Shown: positions 39,701-51,700 of the stretch, piece by piece
Layout of the letters: each line of letters opens with the position of its first letter
Numbering within the stretch: the first letter of the stretch is position 1
Assembly (NCBI RefSeq): GCF_014839805.1
Contig: NC_051131.1
Coordinates: forward strand, 3,522,913-3,586,912
Reading direction: 5' to 3'
DNA: 64,000 nucleotides
Source: Manduca sexta
Taxonomy: Eukaryota > Arthropoda > Insecta > Lepidoptera > Sphingidae
Made by a program: the position numbers and the translations under genes
Notes under the pieces: model-generated
What the model saw: the letters and a program-made list of their open reading frames with translations, nothing else
What the model was told of the DNA's origin: nothing
The model's database searches: none

Positions 39701-42700
39701 GTCCACGGGGGAAACCTAAATCTTTTATAACATAAACCGGGACAAAAAGTAGCCCATGTGTTAATCCAGCGCTTGCATTGTTTGTTTACCAAATTGAGTC
39801 CAAATCTGTTCAATGATTTTCGCTTTTCCTTCTAAAACGATTTAAACATGTACTATAAGTTTGTATTTATATTAACAGGCTTTAAGAAAAAAATATGAAC
39901 ATTCATTAAATATTATATTGCTATATGTCAAGTTTCACCAATGCTGACTAATATGTCATTGACCTTACTTTCGGTAATTTTTAAAATCGACTTTATGATC
40001 AAACAAAAGCTGATTAATTAATACCTTCAAGGTCCGCATCGCTTTACGGGTGCCTAAATGTATATACACTTACCCAAAGCAATTCACACGTTTGAATAAC
40101 CTCTTAAAATAATGTTTTTTGTATTTATCTTTTTTATATTTTAAAATATCTTTAATGGCAATGGAGTCAGTTAAACGCCAGCCAACTAGAATCATTATGT
40201 CCCGCAAGGGTCGCCATAATATAATGCAATGCAATGCGGCGTATCGAAACCGACAATATAAGACGAATACCTAAATTTGAATTGTTGCTTATGTTGTTGA
40301 TCTATATTTCAAATGTAACGAAAAGAAAATCGATGAAATAAATGTGCATCTCATAATAAAATTATCAAAAAATATATCCAGCATTAATCCAATGATTCTG
40401 GTGTAGACAAACATAAATCAATTTCCAATATGGCGACCCACAAGGCGTATTCACACTATAAATGTGTTATCTTATAGTATTTTCCGCGAGAAGTATTCAA
40501 AATTTCTTTTATACAATTTATTTAATTTAAAAAATAATAATAAATTTAATTTTTAAAATATACAATTAATTTGATTTCTTTTTAAAAATATCTTTTATAT
40601 AGGTACAATAATATATTTTTTACATAAAATGTTGGCAACCCTAAGAATAACTATTAAATTACTTACCAATAGCTCTCGAGACGGCGAGTTGTCCGTTGAC
40701 CCGCCACGTGCCCCAGTACATCACCGTTCCACCAGATGACTCTATTCGATCTTTTTCGTCCTGCAAATTATTCACTTAATTAACATTCGGCATTTTATGC
40801 TTTTTAATTTCAATACTTAATATAGCAAATTGATTGCTAACGTCGAAAATATAAAAATAAAAATGCGACTGCACTAAATTCTATGGCCACCAAGCTTTGT
40901 ATTTATTCAGAAAAAGAAATGCATTTCTTTGAGATAGAAATTTCCAACACACACCAAATTAAAACATACAAGGAATTAGTCTTGTTAGATAAACACAGAA
41001 CCACAGGCCAAAATAGAGCTGGGATATTTTTAGCAGGTTCTTCAAATTATCAAACTACATGAATTCAAACTTAACTGCCTCGGTGGCGTAGTTGTACTGC
41101 ATGCGCGGTACGACAGCGCTCTGAGGTCCTGGGTTCGAATCGCGTGTCGGGCAAAATGATAATTGGGTTTTCTGCTCAGTATCAGCCTGGAGTCTGGAAT
41201 TTGTGCCCGATATGGCGATAGGCTCGCCCTCTATCACATCATGGGACGGAACACACTTGGCGAAAACTCGGTGCTTTGGTTGCGCCTCTGCATACCCCTT
41301 CGGGGATAAATGCGTGATATTGTGTGTGTATGAATTCAAAGCTGGTGGTAGTATATATTTTATATCCGCCCGGATAGCGACCTCCGTACACAAGGTGTTA
41401 AAACCCGCCATACTGGCCCACGAAGTGTGTCGCGTTCCGGAAGCAGCCTGTGTATACCCGGTTTCAACATGGCGGCATAATTGTGTCGATTGCCGAAGGG
41501 TAATCATCTCTCGTCAGTCGACATTCTATTGGACCTCATTCCACTTACCATCAAGTGCCGTGGGGTCACATTGACGGGAGTACAAAAAAATAAAAAAAAT
41601 GCAAGTTCTCTGGTCGAACCGCAATGTATCTAGTTATACAGCACTGCGTCAGATTGATGGAAGTAGTCAATGCCAAGTGAAATTTTCTATTGTATTTCAT
41701 ACTAGCTTTTGCCCGCGGCTCCGCCCGCGTTATAAAGTTTTTCAGACAAAAGTTATCCGTTATAAAAGTAGTAGTTTCCCGGGAGCCTATGTTCTTCCCG
41801 GGGTCTCAAACTGTCTCCATACTAAATTTCATCTTAATACGTTGGGTAGTTTAACACGTTCAGACAGACAGATGCAGCGGGGAACTTTGTTTTATAATAT
41901 GTTTTTTAGAACTTTTTAAGTGAAACAATCCCGTCATACATCATTGTTGCATAACTTTAACCGTTTACGCAGCGCAGGCAACGGAAGCGCTCAAAACTCA
42001 TAATTTTCCCCGTTTAAGCAACATGTTTCATTACTGCTCCGCTCCTACTGAATATAGCGTGATGATATATAGCCTATAGCACTCAACGAACAAAGGGCTA
42101 TCCAACGCAAAAAGAATTTTTCAGTTTGGACCGGTAGTTCCTGAGATTAGCCATTACTGCTCCGCTCCTATTGGGTATAGCGTGATGATATATAACCTAT
42201 AGCACTCCACGAACAAAGAGCTATCCAACGCAAAAAGAATTTTTCAGTTTGGACCGGTAGTTCCTGAGATTAGCCATTACTGCCCCGCTCCTATTGGGTA
42301 TAGCATGATGATATATAGCCTATAGCACTCCACGAACAAAGGGCTATCCAACGCAAAAAGAATTTTTCAGTTTGGACCGGTAGTTCCTGAGATTAGCCAT
42401 TACTGCCCCGCTCCTATTGGGTATAGCGTGATGATATATAGCCTATAGCACTCCACGAACAAAGGGCTATCCAACGTAAAAAGAATTTTTCGGTTTGGAC
42501 CGGTAGTTCCTGAGATTAGCGCGTTCAAACAAACAAACAAACAAACTCTTCAGCTTTATATAATAGTATAGATTCGGCTCATTCCAATAAACTATCTTCA
42601 CTGCTAACTACACGTTAATAGTAATAATAATCCAATCTAAATAACATCAACTTCATTTTGATTGGTTCATTTTCGCTTAGGAGTAAGAGTAACGATTAGA

Positions 42701-45700
42701 ATCGTTGTTAGGGAATGGCCAATAGTCAATCAAATCATCGATGATTTAACAAAATATTTCCTGTCTATCAAATACTTATTACTTTTTCAAAAGTCCATAA
42801 CGTGGCCAATATAAATCCGTCATTGCAATTGTTCAGAGTAAAGTTGTGAAGGTCCGGATAGGCACAGTTCCGCGGACTTGCATTCCTCGTTTAATGGATG
42901 GATGCAGATTCAGGCGGTTAGAACAGGTTCCGATTCGGACAAATATTCGCACACGGTGCAGGAGTTCAGAATACAATAATTTTGAAAATAGACAAGAGAC
43001 ACGCGCAGGTGGACGGAATGACGTAAGGCATTAGCAACACATGCCATTAACCAATGTATTTGATTCACAGCTTTAATTATTCGGTGGATTCCAGGAATCG
43101 GATTCGCAACTGGGCCCTTATTCTGTATGATAGTGTAAACGCGTAACGCGGCCGTGTCATGTTATCTTCGAGAAATGTGCGTGGAATGGTAAACTGTAAG
43201 CTAAATTTCTATAGTCCTTAACATGATGCGTTGTGTTACGTGCTTGTTACGCACTGTTAAAATAACGTGCGGGATAGAGAATAAGGCCCCTGATTGGTAT
43301 TGTAGTAAAGCACTGTAAGCGTGCGTGTTACCTGCCGGCCGGGCTTGTGCGGGTGCACGAGCTGCATGAGGCGCATGCGCTTGGCGAGCAGCGCCTGCGA
43401 GTCGCCCGCCCAGCCCGCCAGCAGCCGCCGCGCGCGCACCGACACGCACACCGCCGTGCTGCCGCCGCACGCGCGCTGCACACACACACACACACACACA
43501 ATTAGTACACAGAAAAAACCGGCTAATACCACTAAATGCCGCGGTTCCTGACGAAATTCTATATAAGTAAACACCTATGTATAGTCCGCTCGCGAGCTTC
43601 AAAGGAATCACGGGCTTTAAAAGCGGGCAGATCCATGCCGCACCCCTACACTTATTGTCGATGTCGTATTTTAAACATGTTTTTTATTACAATTGAATAT
43701 CAAGACAAGCATGGTGCTCGCCTGATGGTATGCCATACGACCGCACATAAACATTAAAAACACCATAAAGAACTTTAAATAAAAAGTACTGCGTGGTTAT
43801 GTTAAGTCTCATAATCGCCAGTTATTACGCTGACTACAATGTTCTTCAAAACGGAACAAAACAGTACACACTAATGCTTAGTGATAGAAATAAACTTTAC
43901 TACCCAAACGACACCTCGCATACAAGGAACCCATTTTCCGCCTTCGTGATATAGAACAATGGACAATCTATCTTACCTACTTGATCTGATAAAGATAGTG
44001 TACAATAAATATTGAAACAAATCATCCGATATTAACCTCTTGATTACTTTTCCTGATGAACTCAGCGTCAGTCCGCAGGAAGGCGTCGCGCATCGCTCTC
44101 CTGAGGTCGGTGGTGAAGTGCGGGCTCTCCACTAAGTACTGGTGCAGATGCGCGGCGCAGTAGGTGGCGGCCGCCGAGCCCGCGTGCCCGTCGTACACCG
44201 CGTAGAAACTCGTCGGCTCTGTCGTCTGCAACATACGAGACTCAGATTACTATAGCTCTAATATTATAAATGCGAGTTTATGAAAATGTTTGAAATTGTA
44301 AAAAGTAAAATTGGAAACTATTGAAAGAATTCGTATGAAATATGGTTTTTCCTACATATAGGCTATCTTATACTCTCGTTAATTTACTCCCGTAGTTTTA
44401 TAATCAATTTTTTAAATAGATAACGCTGACGTACCCATAGTACAGTGTTATAAGTATTTTTGTAGGTGGAAAGGTTATTCATGCTGGCAAACATCAATCA
44501 TAATTTCCAAGCCCTTCCTATATTTCTATTTAATTAAATCTAAAAATCTCGTGGGTCGGGATTTACGCGAGAAAAACTTTGTGATGACTGACTGACTGTG
44601 ACACACTGAATTCCACGCGGGCGAAGCTGCGGACACAGCTAGTTATACTTATTATAAAATACGTGCCATTGCTGATACTGGCTTACAAGAGTTGCAATGG
44701 GGGTTTGAGGACGGGAAAAGTCTTACAACTATCAAAGCAAAATTATGGAAGATCATAGAAGAGTGTAATAGGAGCCTAGGGCTGAAGCCGTAGCGGCTTC
44801 TAATAAAACAATTAAAAATAACTTTATTTATCCTGATCCTTATAGTTCTCTAGGCATAGTCTTTTTCTATTAAGGTTACCGATTTTAGTATTTTCTTTAT
44901 TTATTTAGACACACCATCGACAATTACACAACGTATACTATAAAATTCAGTGGAGTAATAACTTGGTCAAGATAAAGCGTGTCCATTACTGAGGTAATTG
45001 AGTCAGCTTATTAAGTGGTGTCTACACAGACGCTGGGTTACATTACGATTTAATTCTTCAACTTTCCATGTATAAACAATTACAATCTTATTTGCAGGAT
45101 AATAATAGACTAATTTAATCAGAGTGATTAAAAAAGACATAAAGTCTACGTTATTTCACATAGTATAGTTAGTGAAATTTCCGGAGGCCCCACAAATCTT
45201 TTCCTCGTTCCATCATTGAGGAAACACACTCTTAATTCCACTGGCACTGCGTGGGCGGTAGTAATCATTTACCATCAGGTGACTCAGTCGCTCGCTAACG
45301 TACTTAATAATCATTCATAATACCACAACATGGTATTCTCCAGGCAGTCCCAAAAATGACAACTAATACGTAACATCACGCATTTATCCCCGAAGGGGTA
45401 TGCAGAGGCGGAACCAAGTTTCCACTTTTCGCCAAGTGTGTTCCGTCACATGATGTGATAGGGAGCGAGCCTATCGCCATATCGGGCACAATATCCAGAC
45501 TCCGAGCTTGATACTGAGCAGAAAAACCCAAATATCACTTTGCCCGACCCGGGATTCGAACCCATGACCTCAGTGCAGTCGTACCGCGCATGCAGTACAA
45601 CTACGCAACCCACGCAGTCAACTTATATGTACGCAATTTTAAATAATTCATTAATACAATCTCTTAATTCTGGCTTTTGAAATATATAACTTTATATGGT

Positions 45701-48700
45701 ATACTATACGTAGTTTAGAATATCAGAGAATTATACAAGTAAAAAAAATACACAATATACAATGAACATAATTATTAAATGAAATTTCTAGTACTGCTTG
45801 ATAAATATACAATAAAATGTGTAGGACAATAAACTGAATTATTAAATGACATTTCTGGAACTGCCTGATGAATATCCAAAATAATTTTTAAGCACCTATA
45901 AGTTATAATCAATCAACATTTTAAGTTGTCGAAAGTAACAACACAATACAGCATAAATTAAAGCAACCTGGGCATTTAGAGCATGATCAAGGATCATACA
46001 AATAGATTTTGTATATGCATAAATATATGGAAATTTATACATAAATAGGTGAACTGTATACAGAACATATGTCGATTTGCATAAGAGTTACATCATTACA
46101 TCGAATTGCAAAGCTGTTGTGATGAAGGTGACGCAAGAACAAACATTTGTCATGCGGGTGACTTTCTTATAACAATATGATGGTGAGAGACAGAGTGTTG
46201 TTTGTTGATATTTTTTATATAGGAGGACAAGATTTGTGTTAATGAAAGAGGCTGGCAAACGTACCGAAAACAACAGATATAATCGACAACATAATATCTA
46301 GTGTAACGATAAAGGTTGGGTGCAATTTGTTAGTGGTAGGATATATTTCATATCCGCCGGATAGCGACCATAGTAGCCCACGTAATTGTGCAGCGTTTCG
46401 AAATCAAACTGTGTATATTCGGTTCCAACAGGCCGGCATAATTGTGTCGACTGCCGAAGGGTAATCATCTTTTAGTCGACATTCTATTAAACCCCACCCC
46501 ACTTACCATCAAATTCATTGGACTCACTTAGCTGAGCACGTATAAAAAATACTTTATTATCCCTCATTATAGCTCAATAAACTTCTTAATTCATTATAAT
46601 TAACGAAACACTCAAAAATTATAATCACCTCGATACCAAACAGGGCCTCCAAGTTTCCAATCTCGACATGCCGATCCTCCATGACTCGTCTGGAATTCTT
46701 TGTCGCACATGACACTGTCTTGAGGTCTCTCTGCGCAAGCGGCGGGGGCGGGGGCAGTGTGTCCAGTCGGGCATTGTCTAAATAGCGCAGGCACACGTTG
46801 TTCACGCGCGCAGTTACAGCTTGCATCAATCGAAGGGCTATGTATACTGGAAATTTAAAAGGATTGTTGGTGAAAATTATGCATATATTGTATTGGTGAA
46901 AGTTCTTCTACCTGCCCTTATAGAAGTTTTTCCTACTCCAGTGTGGGATCGGCTCAAATAAAACAACAAACACGTCACAGATTAAGAATTAATAATATTT
47001 TAATTGAGATAAACCCATAAGCACAGGTAGTGTGGGCTGTTACATGTTATAATATTATTAATTTTATTCTTTAGAAGATATCATCGAGCCAGCCGCCGAA
47101 ACGGAAAAGTAGTTTGTCAAGAACATTTCACCGCCTAATGATAAGCTTTCTTACGCGGCCGCCTAAATGTAGCTCATTTCCGTTTCCACCTCCCTTTGGT
47201 TAACTTCAATTGACATCTAAATCTATAAACAGACAGACGCGCATCACTTATAAATATGTTAGAGGATAAGAATCAACAAAACTTAAACAACGGTGAGTGA
47301 AAACAGGCGCACATCGTTATTGTATAGAATTTTTATATGATAACGAATATAATATAGCATTATTAGTGTTGATAAACCAAGCTTGATAAACTATAGAAGA
47401 AAGCGATATCATTGTTTTCGTACAAAGCCCTTGTATTGATTGCTACTGAAAGCATTATCGTATTTACTGTTTAAAATCTAATTAAGACATATGACTTCAG
47501 AGTAAAGGTTTTTGAGTAACTCACAAAATGATTTTAAACGCCATGAACTCTAACATTATATAACTCGTTGAAGATAGGGACGTCAATAGCTGTGGAATAA
47601 AGTTTGTGCTTTCTTCATTCAAAATAATAAACAAAACAAAAAACAAAGAAAAAATATAATCCACTGATAACTTCAAATATAAGTATTTGAAGAATTCGCT
47701 AAGATTTACCGATACCTACCCACGTTGCCATTGATTTGCCTTTATATTAAATATATGCAAACATTTTCTTTTATTTATAGACTTAAAAAAACACAAATCA
47801 AACGTTAGTACAATAATGTAAATGGTGCATTGTCTAAAAAACTAAGAAAACAAATAATTATAGATAGGTTCAGCAACAATAAATTTATCGAAAATGGCGA
47901 TCTGATTTTATAGTCTCTTTTTGTTTTGTATCTGCTATTATTACTCAACATTGGCAAATCACCGATAAAGAGTGACAGCCATAATATAAAAGAAGAAGAA
48001 TTATAGATTTCCTTGTAGTGTGTACATTACCAAAATTTGCATTGCCAAAATATAATCAACATCGCGTAAGTCTACCAACCCGCACTAGGCCAGCGTGGTG
48101 GACTAACGCCTAATCCCTCTCAGTAGCACAGGAGTCCCGTGCCCAACAGTGGGACAGTATATAATACAAGGCTGATATTATAATCAACATCACTATCATC
48201 GAGTTATGACGAGTTGAAGGGTCAGTAAACCTGAAGCACACGCGACATACGCCAGTAATCAAGTCACGTGACATCTACCGCATCTTATCACAACAAATAC
48301 CTGCGTCGGAAATCAATCATATTGTACTCCGCGGACCGCGACTCATAACGACGTCATATTAAATAAATGTATCTGTTTTACCGGAATTCGTACCATTCAA
48401 CTACATTAAAATCAAACACAGATGTAGAAAAGTAATTGCTCTTTATGTGTTAAAGAAAGTTTGTGATGGAATGAATGCTTTTAATTTGCAATCACGACAC
48501 TTACAGACTAGGTTTTAAAATCAATAGCAATAAAGGATTTTTCATAAAATCTTTGCGAGGACTTGAAAAAGATTATGCTTACAAATATAAGGCAAGTGCC
48601 TTATCTTGCATTTAATCAAAATATTATAATATAAAAAAATATATAATTTAATTTATCTTTGTGAATTTATCGTTCGCTTTAACGGTGAAGGAAAACATCG

Positions 48701-51700
48701 TGAGGAAACCTGCACATCGGAGAAGTTCTCTATAGGAATTTCGAAGGTGTGTGAAGTCTACCAATCCGCACTAGGCCAGCGTGGTGGACTACGACCTTAA
48801 TCCCTCTCAATAGTAGAGGAGGCCCGTGCTCAGCAGTGGGCAAGTATATAATACAGGGCTGATATTATTATTATTTATTATTAAAAAAAATATTATAATA
48901 CCTTTGTATCGGCGTAATTCCTTTTTTTTTGAGGCTTTTGTTGTCTTTACCACAATGTCAGCCCCATCATATCCTAAACATCATACCTATAGTGGCTTCA
49001 GATAGGGGTTTCGATAAATTACTTTGGTAGGCCCCAACCTTCAATAAATTAATACTAAAAGCATTATTAGCAGCCTTTTTTATAGGCCTTGTCCTAACAC
49101 ATTCTACGAATAAGTGCTGGACATCGTCCATGATACCGCACACTACGTCGTTGTGGTTAGCACTTTTTCCCATGAGGTGACGTAATTCCCTTACATGCAA
49201 GAGTGTTTCAAGCGAGGATCTCACGACGTTAATTATAATTGGCAAGAATATAAACACATATTAAATGAAAATGTGTTATCATATTTGGCTAAAGAATAAA
49301 GTTTTATAATGCAATGAACCAACACTGTTGCGAAATTACACACGAATTATATACCCATGTCATAACGCAACAAAAAGTTTTAAATATTAATCTCCACAAT
49401 GAAAAAATATTGTACAAACGTAATAATCTCTATACCATATTATTTTAAAATATTTGTATATTTTTTTTATTTTCCATTTAGTAATCTGCATAACAGTAAA
49501 AACCTTCTCCTACTTATCGTAACTCAATTGAACTGTTTACTACATAAAACCTGGTTCGAGTGGGCACGATGATGTACACAACGGCCAGCGAGGATGATGT
49601 AACTGAGCAAACAGACCGAGATTGCATGATATCATATCTCTGCAGACCATTTCGCCCGTAACAAATGTAATAGTGTTACGAAAAACCGTTCCCGCTCGGT
49701 ACCTCCTGCCCACTACCGCATGTCTGCGAGCCCGTGTTTTTATGAAGGGCTGACGCGATATAATTTTCTACGGCTTTATTGTAACACAAATAAAAGGACT
49801 GCAAAAAGCAACGGTTGTAAATTATACAAAATTAACTTTACTCTTTCACGTAATCACTAATTTTTATCCAAAATATTAACGAAACGTGAATAAATGAAGC
49901 ATTCGACTCATAAACATGTTTTGAGGTACCAATTCCTAGTTCATTATTTCTATTACGTATGATGAAGATTGAGAAACACTGGCATAACGTGACAGTATTG
50001 TGACAAGGCGAAATCACACAATGAATGGCGAACGACACGAGACCTCCGCAATCCTTTAACAAGCAATAAAAGTGCGTGCGTCAAACATCCAATTGCTAAT
50101 GTCAATCAATGTAATCATTTTTTTATTGGAGGTCGCAAACCATATGATATTGAATGAAATATTATACATCGCTTTTATCTAAAAAAGCCGAGACTTCGGT
50201 ATCAGATAACATCAAACTTTCATAGAGGCCAAATAGGTGAAACCTTTATTTTTATTTATTTTATTTTACTTGAAACACAAACAGTATCTTATTTTATGAA
50301 TAATCCAAACAGTGATATAGTTGTGTAATTACCGTTTACGCGTTTTCGCGTGTTGCTTATAATAAATTATGCTTGTTTAATGTTACCTATATCTACTAAA
50401 CAGTAAATACATTATATACTGAGAATTAATGGAGTTAAAAATACTAAGAAATACAACAATAAATAAGAATAAAATGTCATTAAACCCTTTCAAACCAGTC
50501 ATTAGCTTCAGTGCAAAATGATTGAACTTGAATTAAATAGATCTAAATCTAGCTGATAAACGAATTTATTATTAAAGAAATTGGCAGTTCTTATAAAGAA
50601 GTTAAAGAAGAAATGTATAAGTGATATCTTCGAAATAAATAAAATGTATAATTACTTAGTTTTCAATGTATAAAAACCTTATCCTAGTTCATAAAATAGT
50701 GCGCTTACGGGGGCTTTGCATACCATATTCAACCTTAAATACACCTAGTATACAATACAATAGTTTACAAGACACTTGTAGTAATATTTTTATTTAAAAA
50801 AAGTTCGAAAAATCCTAATATACAAAATTTCGATAACGCCCGAATAGTAAAAGCTCTTGATAATATATGTAGCACGTAGAACATTGGAAACAATATCACG
50901 GCGAACAAAATCAATAACCCTACGTGGTTTTGGCTAGCAACAGAGTGGTACGATATTACACTTGAGCGATATTTCTGTTTACTCACCTGATTCGTCGGAT
51001 TTGTATCCGAACTCGTTGGGTTGCTTCTTCGATGCGGCTTGCACCTCGTCAAGTATTATCCGCCGCAGAGGCGTCATTAGCGTTTGTGGGCATTGTCTGA
51101 AATAAAATATAGACCCTATTAGCATGGATATAATAGACTTCGAAATATTATCGTGTATATTTTTTTGGTAAAGTATCTAGATCATGAAAGAGGGCTAAGT
51201 TTGTATTGTTTTAAATGAAGTTAGATGTTATTACAATGCCATGTTGGACTACAAAATAAGTTTATGAAAATAATTAAAATTTGTTTACAAACATAAATTA
51301 ACCTAAATTAATTTTTAGCTTAAAATTTATAAACAACCAGTACATTAATTATACGTGAAAGCTTTCATGATCCAAAAAGCTTGAGGAAGCCACTATTCAC
51401 AGAGATTAAAAATCGTCGATCCAAAGCATAAAAGTAAACCAACTGGGTCAACAGAATTTTATAAAGACTGTTTACGCATTCCACGAGTGAATTTCAATTA
51501 CCTACAGCTTATCTTTAAAGTCAAGTTCATTTCCGAGCTACCAGAGTAATCATTTACGGCGTATGATGTAAAATAATTATTTATTGCTGATAAGTACTAG
51601 ACATGTTTTCACACACATATCATCACGCATTTATCCCTAAAGCGGTATGCAGAGGGGCAACCGGGGCATTCACTTTTCGCCAAGTGTGTTCCGTCCCATG

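Noticed and set aside
41133..41141. tRNA gene suggested by a perfect B box
   Set aside because: Followed by a long conserved non-tRNA body and flanked by target duplications: a tRNA-derived SINE.
41055..41507. 150-codon minus-strand frame
   Set aside because: It is antisense read-through of the SINE and repeat B.
41599..41919. 106-codon plus-strand frame
   Set aside because: Mostly Helitron-like repeat sequence.
43201..43611. 105- and 136-codon minus-strand frames across phosphatase exon 5
   Set aside because: The 105-codon frame is exon 5 read through into both introns (VCVCV comes from the TG repeat); the 136-codon frame is its shadow.
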